Below are positions 34,605 through 42,451 of a stretch of DNA of 64,000 nucleotides, one piece after another. How positions within the stretch are numbered: position 1 is the stretch's first letter; the number at the start of each line of letters is the position of its first letter. This stretch comes from JAHQVK01 sp036788295 (lineage in GTDB: Bacteria; Myxococcota; Kuafuiibacteriia; Kuafuiibacteriales; Kuafuiibacteriaceae). Under the pieces are notes generated by a model. It was not told the DNA's origin. It searched no databases and was given only the letters and a program-made list of their open reading frames with translations. Location: positions 1-64,000 of the forward strand of contig DAIQNR010000002.1 of assembly GCA_036788295.1 (NCBI GenBank), given 5' to 3'. Both the position numbers and the translations under genes were made by a program.

Positions 34605-36977
34605 ATGCGCCTGGCTGCCATCTCACTGGTACCGATCCTGTTGCTCGCCGCTTGTGGAGGCGACGACGAGGACCCGAACCGGCCGAAACCCCAAGACTCC
34701 GGGTTCCTGACCGACGTCGGGATCGCGACCGACGGTCCCGTCATCGAGCCGACCGACGCCGGCATCGAGATCGACGCCGGTCCTGGTGACACCGGGGAGC
34801 AGGGCGACACCGGGGAGCAGGGCGACACCGGGGGGCAGGGCGACACCGGGGAGCAGGGCGACACCGGGGAGCAGGGCGACACCGGGGAGCAGCCCGACAC
34901 CGGAGAGCAGCCCGACACCGGAGAGCAGCCCGACACCGGGGAGCAGCCCGACATGGGGGAGCAGCCCGACATGGGAGCGCTCCTCGACATGGGAGTGCTC
35001 CCCGACGCGACGACGCCTCCCGAGGATGCGGGCGACGCCGGAGGGGCGGGGGACGCGATGGTCCCGGTCGACGGTGGCGATCCGATGGACGCCGCGATCC
35101 CGGACGTCTCGCCCGTGCCCGACGCCGGCTCTGGCGACGTGGGGCCAGGGGACGGAGGCGTGGCGCCGGCAACGTACGACGCGATGGCGGTCGCGTCGCT
35201 GTTTTCGCAGGCCCAGTGCGAGGCGGAGTCCCGATGCCGGCCGCTGAACCTTCAGTTCACCCGGACCACGGTCGCCCAGTGCACGACCGAGCAGAACACG
35301 TCTTTGCAGCCACTGTTTGCCGCCGTGGGCCAGGGAGTCACCGCCGGCTCCATCACCTACGACGCGATGGCGTTCCAAGGCTGCCTCGACGCGCTCCGCA
35401 CCGGGGACTGTGACGACGGCGTGCTCGACAGCCAGTGCCGTTTCCTGCTCGGCCAAAGAAGAGTGGGGCAGCCGTGCTCCCTGTTCGACGAGTGCGACGC
35501 GACCACGTTCTGCGACGCGAGCATCAACCAGTGCGGCACCTGCCGAGCAAGGGCCGCCCGCGGGGCGTCGTGCAACTCCGCCCTGTGCGCGATCGGCGAT
35601 GTGTGCGCCCAGCTCGGCCCGGGACAAACCGCGTGCGTGCCCGGCGAAGCGGCCCGTGGGGCGACCTGCGGCACCCTGGCGACCGGGTTCTGCAGGGGCA
35701 TGCTCCAGTGCGTCTCGTCCGCGGCTGGGGGGCCGCGCAGCTGCCAGCCTCCAGCTGGCCGCGGGCAGGTCTGCGACCCGATGGGGGCCACCGGCCCGAA
35801 CTGTGAGATCCTCCGTGGGGACAACTGCATCGGCGGGACCTGCGCCGCGCTGTCCCTCGGGACTCCCGGGACCGTTTGCAACGGCACGACCTCGTTTTGC
35901 GACGCCTTTGGCGACTGCGAGCAGGGGGTCTGCGATGCTCGACCGATCCTGGGCCAGAGCTGCGCCACCGAGACGTGCGCACCCGACAACTTCTGCGACT
36001 CGGTCACCGACCTCTGCACCGCCCGCCGCGGGTTGGGGGGCGCCTGCGCCGAAGGCAGCAACTGCCAGCGCGGCCTGAGCTGCGCCGGCACGCCGGGGAC
36101 CTGTCAGGTCGTTCAGTACCAGACGTGCACCGGCGGAGGTGGAGGCGACGCGGGCGTCGGGGACGTCGGCGCGGCGGACGTCGGACCGGTGGATGGAGGC
36201 GCGGACGCCGGCGTGCCCATGGACGCGGGCTCGCCCGACACCGGGGTGGGGGACACCGGGACCGGCCCGGTCAGCTGCGTGAGCGATATGGACTGCGCCG
36301 GCAACCAGAGCTGCCTCGCTGCCACGACGCTCGCCCCGTGCACGGCCGGCGCGGCCTGCCAGTGCTTCACGGACTGCGACGCCTTCGCCGTCACCGATCC
36401 CTGTCCGCTCGGACAGGCGTGCTTCTGGCTCGGACCGACCCCCACCGACGCCGTCTGCTTCCAAGATCCAGGGGGCGGCATCCAAGGGCAGGCCTGCGTG
36501 GCCCAGTTCAACGCGATGGATCAGCAGACCACCTCGAGCTGCAACCGGATTCGCAACTTCTTCTGCGCAGGCGCCACCCCGGCCGCACCGGTCGGCCAGT
36601 GCACCCGGATCTGCGAGGGAGGAACGAACGCGCTGTGCGCCGCCCAGGTCGCGACGCTGGTCTGCGAGGCCAACCCCGGCCAGGTCGGGCTCTGCCGTCA
36701 GGCGCCGCCGACCTACACCGACATCGGCACCGCCTGCACCGGCAACGGCGACTGCCAGGGCAACGTGTGCTGGTCCGCCGTCGGTGATCTGTGCTCGGCT
36801 GACTGCTCCGGAATCAACAGCTGCCCCACCGGGAGCCTGTGCGTGCGCGCGGGTTCGGACCTGAACTGCGCCGCCGAATGCACGCCCGGGGCCGCCGGCA
36901 CCGCGTTCTGCGCCGGGCTCGCCGCCGGCTCCACGTGCCTCAACCTCGGAGGCGGCGTGGGCATCTGCATCAACTGA
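34605..36977 (+). CDS. Cys-rich lipoprotein with a tandem hexapeptide repeat region
   Basis: The product is about 790 residues. The ATG at 34605 gives MRLAAISLVPILLLAAC, a clear lipobox; ATG at 34581 would add eight residues and also works. After the Cys come 12 units of D-T-G-E-Q-G/P, then an Asp/Gly/Val-rich linker and a large Cys-rich part with repeated 'CxxxxxC' and 'GxxCxxxxxCxxGxxC' spacing. A second Asp/Gly-rich linker (DAGVGDVGAADVGPVDGG) separates the last domain. Such repeat-plus-Cys-rich surface lipoproteins are common in Myxococcota; the function is unknown. It lies between two T3SS-type minus-strand groups and points the other way. Confidence 0.85.
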   Translation: MRLAAISLVPILLLAACGGDDEDPNRPKPQDSGFLTDVGIATDGPVIEPTDAGIEIDAGPGDTGEQGDTGEQGDTGGQGDTGEQGDTGEQGDTGEQPDTGEQPDTGEQPDTGEQPDMGEQPDMGALLDMGVLPDATTPPEDAGDAGGAGDAMVPVDGGDPMDAAIPDVSPVPDAGSGDVGPGDGGVAPATYDAMAVASLFSQAQCEAESRCRPLNLQFTRTTVAQCTTEQNTSLQPLFAAVGQGVTAGSITYDAMAFQGCLDALRTGDCDDGVLDSQCRFLLGQRRVGQPCSLFDECDATTFCDASINQCGTCRARAARGASCNSALCAIGDVCAQLGPGQTACVPGEAARGATCGTLATGFCRGMLQCVSSAAGGPRSCQPPAGRGQVCDPMGATGPNCEILRGDNCIGGTCAALSLGTPGTVCNGTTSFCDAFGDCEQGVCDARPILGQSCATETCAPDNFCDSVTDLCTARRGLGGACAEGSNCQRGLSCAGTPGTCQVVQYQTCTGGGGGDAGVGDVGAADVGPVDGGADAGVPMDAGSPDTGVGDTGTGPVSCVSDMDCAGNQSCLAATTLAPCTAGAACQCFTDCDAFAVTDPCPLGQACFWLGPTPTDAVCFQDPGGGIQGQACVAQFNAMDQQTTSSCNRIRNFFCAGATPAAPVGQCTRICEGGTNALCAAQVATLVCEANPGQVGLCRQAPPTYTDIGTACTGNGDCQGNVCWSAVGDLCSADCSGINSCPTGSLCVRAGSDLNCAAECTPGAAGTAFCAGLAAGSTCLNLGGGVGICIN
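34788..35003 (+). repeat. 18-bp tandem repeats coding for DTGEQG/P
   Basis: Twelve 18-base units, starting as GACACCGGGGAGCAGGGC and drifting toward GACATGGGAGTGCTCCCC at the 3' end. The 5' units are nearly identical. Confidence 0.9.
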
Positions 36978-36992
36978 GCGGTCCGCCGTCGG

Positions 36993-37020
36993 CCGGGGGC
37001 GGCGCTCGAGCCGCCCCCGG
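36993..37020. terminator. Strong hairpin between convergent genes
   Basis: CCGGGGGCGGC (36993-37003) and GCCGCCCCCGG (37010-37020) form a perfect 11-bp stem with a six-base loop. It lies between the stop of the Cys-rich lipoprotein gene and the stop of the TPR chaperone gene, where a bidirectional terminator is expected. No T-run follows, so termination may be weak or factor dependent. Confidence 0.6.
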
Positions 37021-37053
37021 ATCTCCTCACCCTCGGCGTTCTCGGCCCCGCGG

Positions 37054-37602
37054 TCAGCGAGGGTGGGGAAGCGCCTTCTTTCCGAGCAGCTTTCGCAGGG
37101 CCCGGGCTTTCCTGGTCAGGGGGTCCCGCGGATCGGTGCACAGGCGGAGGGCGGCGTCGAGGTCGCCGAGCGCTCGCTCGAGGTCGCGGCGGGCGATGTG
37201 GACCTCGGCTCGGTTCAGGTAGGCGGCGACGGAGCGCTGCCCGCTCACGGTGATCGCGTGCCCAAACTGTCGAAGGGCCCGCTCCGGGTCGCCTTCGCGG
37301 TGGTAGACCACGCCGAGCGCCCGATAGTAGTACTCGTTTCTCGGGTCCACGGCGACGAGGCCTTCGAACACGATGCGGGCGTCCCTTATCTTGCCGTTCA
37401 GAAACAGCGTGTAGCCGAGCTGGGCGATGCAGTGCAGCTCTTCGGCCGAGTAGCCCTTCAGCTCCCGCAGGGTCGATTCTCCCTCGGCCCATCGCTGAAC
37501 CGCCCGGGCTGGGGAACGCTCGAGCTCCGCTTCCGGATCCCGTTCGCGGGCCACGAGGGCGGCGGCGGCGATCCGTCCGGCCAGGTCCTCCCGCTCGCTC
37601 AT
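37054..37602 (-). CDS. Second SycD/LcrH-like TPR chaperone
   Basis: The product is 182 residues. TPR repeats are at about residues 50-155: 'ELHCIAQLGYTLFLNGKIRDARIVFEGLVAVDP', 'EYYYRALGVVYHREGDPERALRQFGHAITVSG' and 'AAYLNRAEVHIARRDLERALGDLDAALRL'. They match the repeats of the 32168-32908 product closely (LGYT...G...DAR..FEGLV; YxNRxE). It begins two bases after the stop of the gene at 37605-38159, so the pair is probably coupled. It is a likely chaperone for that upstream protein. Confidence 0.78.
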   Translation of the reverse strand: MSEREDLAGRIAAAALVARERDPEAELERSPARAVQRWAEGESTLRELKGYSAEELHCIAQLGYTLFLNGKIRDARIVFEGLVAVDPRNEYYYRALGVVYHREGDPERALRQFGHAITVSGQRSVAAYLNRAEVHIARRDLERALGDLDAALRLCTDPRDPLTRKARALRKLLGKKALPHPR

Positions 37603-37604
37603 GC

Positions 37605-38159
37605 TCAGCCTTTCGACTCGGAGAGGAGCTGGCCATAGACGCCCTCGGCGAGCCGATTGTATCGCTCCACCAAGTCGAGCATCGCGTCCTCGCGCCGCCG
37701 CATGCCTCGCATCTGCTCCCGCCGGTTGTCGGGCAAGGCCTCGAACCGCTCTTCGTCCACCGCAGCCGAAAACGCCCGCCATCCCGCGCGGGCCCGCTTG
37801 AGCCGCAGCCGTCGCAGGACCACGTGCGACAGGGGGAGCCCAGCCACCGCGGCGTCCTCGAGCTCCGCGGCGGAGGGCTGGCCAAAGCGCAAGCTGTCGC
37901 TCGACCGGTGCGGGTTCAGGAGCCGGGTTGGGGCCGCGGCCGGCATCGGGGCCGCGTTCGGGTTCTTCTCGAGCTTTTGGAGGGCTTTGATCTCCTCCGG
38001 GTAGGTCCCGTGGACGCCTCCGGTGGCGCTCGGCCAAGGCCACTTCGCGTCGAGCTTGTTCGCCATCTCGGCGAGCAGATCGCACGAGCCGGCCAGCGGC
38101 GCCAAGAGGCACGCAACTTTTCTCTGGGCCCCACCGAAAACCTTGGCGTGAGCATTCAT
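37605..38159 (-). CDS. Unknown protein paired with the second TPR chaperone, candidate T3SS substrate
   Basis: The product is 184 residues from the ATG at 38159, or 153 from the ATG at 38066; the first has GGAGG only one base upstream. The N-terminal part is rich in Ala/Lys/Pro. The C-terminal part is helical: 'PLSHVVLRRLRLKRARAGWRAFSAAVDEERFEALPDNRREQMRGMRRREDAMLDLVERYNRLAEGVYGQLL' spans about the last 75 residues. Its last helix (RRREDAMLDLVERYNRLAEG) resembles the end of the Met-rich protein (KRSQMFDMLRQIIDKYNQTAKS). The function is inferred from the chaperone neighbour only. Confidence 0.6.
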   Translation of the reverse strand: MNAHAKVFGGAQRKVACLLAPLAGSCDLLAEMANKLDAKWPWPSATGGVHGTYPEEIKALQKLEKNPNAAPMPAAAPTRLLNPHRSSDSLRFGQPSAAELEDAAVAGLPLSHVVLRRLRLKRARAGWRAFSAAVDEERFEALPDNRREQMRGMRRREDAMLDLVERYNRLAEGVYGQLLSESKG

Positions 38160-38426
38160 TCCTCCGTGGCTTCGGCCCGACACCTCGACCCCCAAGCCGC
38201 GATCGCCCTCATCATGGGCGCCGTGGAAGGCGACACCGCCGATGGCGTGAGCCGCAGCAACCAGGCCCGTGAGGGCATGGAGGCCGCCCTCAGCTCCGGC
38301 GGCGGAATGGAGATCCTCAAGCAGATTGGCCAGATGCTGATGCCTCTGCTCGACATGCTCGTGCCCGGCCTCGGCTCGCTGCTCGGCGGCCTGCTCGGCG
38401 GCAAGGGTGGCGGCGGAAAGAAGTGA
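38148..38426 (+). CDS. Small protein with a hydrophobic Gly/Leu-rich C-terminus
   Basis: The product is 92 residues from a GTG at 38148; GTG 38166 or ATG at about 38214 are alternatives. The 5' end overlaps the divergent gene's start by 12 bases. The sequence is 'DPQAAIALIMGAVEGDTADGVSRSNQAREGMEAAL' then 'MEILKQIGQMLMPLLDMLVPGLGSLLGGLLGG' and GKGGGGKK. The last part could be an amphipathic or membrane-active helix. It has no recognised family. The next gene starts seven bases after its stop, so they form a two-gene unit within the T3SS region. Confidence 0.5.
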   Translation: MSIHSSVASARHLDPQAAIALIMGAVEGDTADGVSRSNQAREGMEAALSSGGGMEILKQIGQMLMPLLDMLVPGLGSLLGGLLGGKGGGGKK

Positions 38427-38432
38427 TGGACG

Positions 38433-38939
38433 ATGGCCGCCGATGACCTCGACGCGCTCGCGGCGCTGCGGGACTACCGACCGCCCAAGAAGCTGCCGAA
38501 GAGCGCGGAGCTTGCCTGGGCCCTGTACATGGGCAAGGGCGACCAGCTCGACGACGAGGCGGTGACCCTCATCCGCGCCTACCTCGACGGCGTAGAGGAT
38601 CTGAAGACGCTCACGGACGCCATTTGCGGTCTGGCTGCGTTCCAAGCGTATGTCGGCGAGACCCTGGGCGACGAAAAGGCGGCAACCCAGGTCGCAAAGA
38701 TCATCCAGGACACCGCTCCCCGCTACGTCCCGTTTTTCGAACGGGTGATGAAGGCGGTCTTGGCCCTCGGGGACGGGGCGAGGAGGACCTTGGGGCGGAT
38801 GTTTGGCCGGGACCCGGGGCCAGAGCGCCGGGCGCCTGTCCACGACCAGGCCGCCCCCGAGGGGACGGTGCCGCTCAAGCAGCTGAAGCCGGTGGCCGAG
38901 CCCCCGCCGTGGGCCCGCCGGGTCAAACCGCCCCGGTGA
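38433..38939 (+). CDS. Unknown helical protein in the T3SS region
   Basis: The product is 168 residues. It begins MAADDLDALAALRDYRPPKK and is predicted helical up to about residue 125 ('DDEAVTLIRAYLDGVEDLKTLTDAICGLAAFQAYV'), then has a basic, Pro-rich tail. There is no signal peptide or known domain. It follows the small Gly/Leu-rich gene by seven bases. Its 3' end overlaps the convergent acetyltransferase-like gene by 17 bases. Confidence 0.6.
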   Translation: MAADDLDALAALRDYRPPKKLPKSAELAWALYMGKGDQLDDEAVTLIRAYLDGVEDLKTLTDAICGLAAFQAYVGETLGDEKAATQVAKIIQDTAPRYVPFFERVMKAVLALGDGARRTLGRMFGRDPGPERRAPVHDQAAPEGTVPLKQLKPVAEPPPWARRVKPPR

Positions 38940-39549
38940 TCGGCCGGTACGGAGGGCCCTCCAGGGTGAGAAAGGACGCCCCCCCCGGCGACGGGTGCGT
39001 CCGCTCGGCTCGGTCGAGCCGCGCTCTTCGTTCGAGCCACGCCGCCTTCGGCATCCGGTACCAAACGTAGCGATTGGCGCCGGTGCTCCAGGCTCCGAGC
39101 GAGCGGTAGCCCATCCGCCGGGCGATGGCCCGGGAGGGGCGGTTGTCCTCCTTGATGCGCCACCACCAGTCCCACAGCCCGAGATGGTCCACGACGTAGT
39201 GGGTCATCGCGTCCGACGCGCAGATCGCTTGAAAACCGTCTCGGTCCGCTCGCTCGGGGACCACGATCCCGTACTCCCACGCCCCGAACCGCTGCTCGAG
39301 CCCGAGCCAGTCCGGAGGATGAAAGAGCAGCGAGAAACCGATTCGTCGGTCGTCTGCGACCCGGCGGATCACGCCTCGGACCCATCGGCCCTCGGCCTCG
39401 ATCCGCTCCATGTGGGCCCGGGCTGGGCCCGAATGCCCGAACATCGACCAGACCTCTTCCTGGTCGAAGGCCTGAAGGATGTAGGTCCGGTCGTCGTCGT
39501 CGAGCGGCGGCGTGAGATACACGGTGCGCCGCTGGATCCCGTACTCCAC
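38923..39549 (-). CDS. GNAT-like acetyltransferase
   Basis: The product is 208 residues. The GTG start is one base after the sctU stop, so it is probably translated by coupling. The order 'RVADDRRIGFSLLFHPP', 'AWEYGIVVPERADRDGFQAICASDAMTHYVVDHLGLWDWWWRI' and 'KEDNRPSRAIARRMGYRSLGAW' matches a GNAT fold, with the N-x-x-S-x-x-I-x-x-x-x-G-Y segment of strand 5 and helix 4. The acetyl-CoA loop is not a clear Q/RxxGxG/A. Its placement after sctU suggests modification of a secretion-related protein, but that is speculative. Confidence 0.6.
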   Translation of the reverse strand: MEYGIQRRTVYLTPPLDDDDRTYILQAFDQEEVWSMFGHSGPARAHMERIEAEGRWVRGVIRRVADDRRIGFSLLFHPPDWLGLEQRFGAWEYGIVVPERADRDGFQAICASDAMTHYVVDHLGLWDWWWRIKEDNRPSRAIARRMGYRSLGAWSTGANRYVWYRMPKAAWLERRARLDRAERTHPSPGGASFLTLEGPPYRPITGAV

Positions 39550-39550
39550 T

Positions 39551-40834
39551 TCAACGGCCCCGCCGCAGGCGATCGGCGCCCCTCGGGGGATCGGGCTCGT
39601 CGCCGGGCGCTTTGGCTTGCCCCACGGCGAGGCCGCCGGGCCTCGCGCTCTCGGGGAGCGAGCCGCCGGTGAACGCGCCCCCCGGGGGGCGTTGGCCTGG
39701 GCTCCCCGGGCGAGCGCCGGCCGACCGCGCCGCTCGGTACGCCTCCGCCCGCTGCTCGGCCTGCTGCTTCTGCCTCGCCTCCTGCTCTTCTCGAACCTTG
39801 TAGACGAAGGACAAGACCTCGGCGACCGCCTCGTACAGCTCCTCTGGGATCTCCTCGTCGATGTCGAGCTTGTGCAGGGCCTGGGCGAGGGGGACGTTCC
39901 GAAGGATCGGGACCCCGTACTGCTTGGCGAGCTCCTTGATCTTCTCGGCGTGGATGCGCTGGCCTTTGGCCACCACCCGGGGCGCTTTGTCCCCGCCGTC
40001 GTCGTACTTGATCGCCACCGCTATGTGGGCCGGGTTCACGACCACGGCGTCCGCGTTCTTCACTGCCTCTGGTCCTCCTCCGAACAGCAGCTCATGGGCG
40101 AGCTGCTTTCGTTGCCCCTTCATCTGGGGGTCGCCCTCCGACTGCTTGTACTCCTGCTTGACGTCGTATTTCGACATCATCTGCTCCTTCGCGAACTGCT
40201 TTCGGGACCAGATGAGGTCGACCACGCCGATCAGCACGAACAGGCCCGCCGTCTTCACCAGGTAGTCGAACACCAGCCCCGAGCCGTACCCGACCCCCTG
40301 GTCGAGCGGGAGCGTCACGGTCAGGGTCATGTCGTACAGCGCCGCCTTCATGACCGCGTACGCAAGCCAGGCTGCGGCCGCCATCTTGACGATGTTCTTG
40401 ATGAGCTCGACGAACTTCTTGATCTTGAACAGGCCCTTCAGCCCGTTGATGGGGTTGATCTTGTCGAGCTTCGGCGTGAGCACCTTGAAGGCGAGGAAGA
40501 ACCCGGTCTGGACCACGTTGCTGAAGATGCCCATCACGAACACCGCGACCCCGACCGGCAGGCTCACCCGCAAGATGAGCGGGATGGCTTCGCGCAGCAG
40601 CTCCGAGATGGTGCCGAGCGAGGGGTCCTCCATGGCCCGGGCGAGCGCGGTTCGCGTGTAGCCCTCGACCTCGCCGAACACGAAGGACAGCACCGCCACC
40701 AGGGTGAAGAACCCGGTCGCGAACCCGAGCGCGCCGACGAGGTCCTGGCTCTTTGGGACCTGCCCCTCTTCCCTCGCTTTGCGGATCTTCTCGGGGGTGG
40801 CCTCCTCGGTCTTCTCCCCGGTCTCCCCGCTCAC
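39551..40834 (-). CDS. sctU: Type III secretion switch protein SctU (FlhB/YscU family), NPAH variant
   Basis: The product is 427 residues with a GTG start. The N-terminus (GEKTEEATPEKIRKAREEGQVPKSQDL) and four membrane helices are typical. The linker KYDVKQEYKQSEGDPQMKGQRKQ leads to the cytosolic domain. The autocleavage site, NPTH in nearly all members, reads N267-P268-A269-H270 (codon 40028-40030, GCC instead of ACC). A Pro/Gly/Ala-rich extension of about 80 residues follows the domain. SctU controls the change of export substrate after cleavage. It lies about 7.4 kb from sctV on the same strand. Confidence 0.93.
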   Translation of the reverse strand: MSGETGEKTEEATPEKIRKAREEGQVPKSQDLVGALGFATGFFTLVAVLSFVFGEVEGYTRTALARAMEDPSLGTISELLREAIPLILRVSLPVGVAVFVMGIFSNVVQTGFFLAFKVLTPKLDKINPINGLKGLFKIKKFVELIKNIVKMAAAAWLAYAVMKAALYDMTLTVTLPLDQGVGYGSGLVFDYLVKTAGLFVLIGVVDLIWSRKQFAKEQMMSKYDVKQEYKQSEGDPQMKGQRKQLAHELLFGGGPEAVKNADAVVVNPAHIAVAIKYDDGGDKAPRVVAKGQRIHAEKIKELAKQYGVPILRNVPLAQALHKLDIDEEIPEELYEAVAEVLSFVYKVREEQEARQKQQAEQRAEAYRAARSAGARPGSPGQRPPGGAFTGGSLPESARPGGLAVGQAKAPGDEPDPPRGADRLRRGR

Positions 40835-41019
40835 CGCCCAAGGCTATCAGCTCGTCTTCGCCGTCGCAGCCGACAGTTGCTCGACGGGCCGGGGACAGAG
40901 GGCTACGCTCCCTCGGGGCGGGCCCGCTCGTTCCCCGAGCGCGCCGACCGAGCCAAGGGCCCCGGACCCGACCCATGTGAGGGCCGTGGGCCCGACCGAG
41001 ATCCGAGCAGGGAGCGCCA

Positions 41020-41748
41020 ATGGTCCGCTTGAGTGTGAACGTGAACAAAGTCGCCACCGTCCGCAACAGCCGGGGCGGCTCGGTGCCGAGCGTGCCGGCG
41101 GCGGCGCGGGTGGCGCTCGAGGCCGGCGCGGCCGGCATCACCGTTCACCCCCGGGCCGACGAGCGCCACATCCGCCCCGACGACGTCCGAGACCTAGCCC
41201 GGCTCATCGCCGAGTTTCCGGAGGCGGAGCTGAACCTCGAGGGCGATCCCCGGCCCGATTTCGTGGCGCTGGTGCAGGCTGTCCGCCCCCACCAGTGCAC
41301 GCTCGTGCCGGTGCTCGAAGGGGAGCGGACCTCCCAGGGGAGCTGGCCCAAAGGGACCGACACCGGGACGCTCCGGGACTCCATCCATCTCATGCGGTCG
41401 CTCGGGATCAGGGTGAGCGTGTTCGTGGACGCGACGTCCAAAGCGGTGGAGTGGGTTCACGGCCTCCGGGCGGACCGGGTCGAGCTGTTCACCGAGCCGT
41501 ACGCGATCGCCCACCGGTCCGGTGAGGGCGACGCGAGCTTCGCGGTGTTCGCGGCCGCGGCGGAGCGGGCCCACAGCCTCGGGCTCGGCGTGAACGCCGG
41601 CCATGATCTCGACCTCGACAACCTGGTGCGGTTTCGAACGCTGCCCCACCTCGATGAGGTCTCGATCGGCCACGCGCTCATCAGCCAGGCCCTGTTCGAC
41701 GGCCTCGGCCCGACCGTCGCCCGCTACCTCGCCGTGATCGACGGCTGA
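41020..41748 (+). CDS. pdxJ: Pyridoxine 5'-phosphate synthase
   Basis: The product is 242 residues. Family blocks are VRLSVNVNKVATVRNSRGG, 'GAAGITVHPRADERHIRPDDV', ELNLEGDPRPDFVALV, 'QCTLVPVLEGERTSQGSW' and 'AGHDLDLDNL'. The histidine and glutamate of HPRADERHI and LEGD fit the active site. PdxJ condenses 1-deoxyxylulose 5-phosphate with 3-amino-2-oxopropyl phosphate to form pyridoxine 5'-phosphate. An SD-like AGGGAG lies about six bases upstream of the ATG. It stands alone, divergent from sctU and convergent with the Cys-rich lipoprotein gene. Confidence 0.95.
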   Translation: MVRLSVNVNKVATVRNSRGGSVPSVPAAARVALEAGAAGITVHPRADERHIRPDDVRDLARLIAEFPEAELNLEGDPRPDFVALVQAVRPHQCTLVPVLEGERTSQGSWPKGTDTGTLRDSIHLMRSLGIRVSVFVDATSKAVEWVHGLRADRVELFTEPYAIAHRSGEGDASFAVFAAAAERAHSLGLGVNAGHDLDLDNLVRFRTLPHLDEVSIGHALISQALFDGLGPTVARYLAVIDG

Positions 41749-41752
41749 CCGG

Positions 41753-42289
41753 TCAGCTCGGTGGGACGCAGCGGGCGCCGCTGGCGTCCACGACGAAGCC
41801 GAAGTTGCAGACGCATTGGCCCTCGTATTCGTCCCCGAGGCCCCCGCACAGCGCGTTCGGCCGATCGTCGAAGCAGGTGGCGACCGACGCCTGCTCGTCC
41901 GCTACGCAGGTCCGCGCCGTCCCGCAGGGGATCTTGCCGAGCGTCGGGCCGTCCTCGGTGCTGAAGCAGTTGTCGGCGACGTTGTTCGGTCCGCACGAGA
42001 ACTGACCGACCTCGCAGGTCCGGTTCGGCTCGGCGCACACCGCCCGTCGCTCGTCGAGCTGCCGGCACTCGAGCCCGAGCGACTCGCATCGAAGCCCGGA
42101 GTGAAAGTGTGGGCGGCCGATCGCGTGGCACCAGATGACCCGACCTTCGTCGCAGCGCTCCCACCGGTCGCGCTCTTCGGTGCAGGTGGTCCAGTCCGCC
42201 GGTCCGGGCTCCGTCGGCGCCTCGTCGCCGCAAGCGAGCGTGGCCAGGCCGACCAGGATCGTGAACCGCAGCGAGCGCGCCAACCCCAT
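41753..42289 (-). CDS. Cys-rich lipoprotein of unknown function
   Basis: The product is 178 residues. The signal MGLARSLRFTILVGLATLAC ends in a lipobox. The mature part has about 16 Cys in pairs, e.g. 'CTEERDRWERCDEGRVIWCHAIG' and 'GQCVCNFGFVVDASGARCVPP', suggesting disulfide-bonded EGF-like or knottin-like modules. No specific family is recognised. It is divergent from gyrA with about 160 bases between. Confidence 0.75.
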   Translation of the reverse strand: MGLARSLRFTILVGLATLACGDEAPTEPGPADWTTCTEERDRWERCDEGRVIWCHAIGRPHFHSGLRCESLGLECRQLDERRAVCAEPNRTCEVGQFSCGPNNVADNCFSTEDGPTLGKIPCGTARTCVADEQASVATCFDDRPNALCGGLGDEYEGQCVCNFGFVVDASGARCVPPS

Positions 42290-42451
42290 CGGTCCGCAGT
42301 CTGCGGCGGCCGAGCGGTGTTTGCAATTCGTTTGCGGTTGAACGCTCGACCGCCGCGGGGCGGAGCCTCCTCCGCGAGGGCCCTTCGAAGGCCCTCATCG
42401 CCGGTTTCGCCGCTTTACCCGGCGTCGGGGGCGGGGTACAGCCCCCTACCC

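Noticed and set aside
38923..38939. Overlap of two convergent genes as a sign that one is false
   Set aside because: Both frames have good independent content, and short convergent overlaps occur elsewhere in this window (49059-49087).
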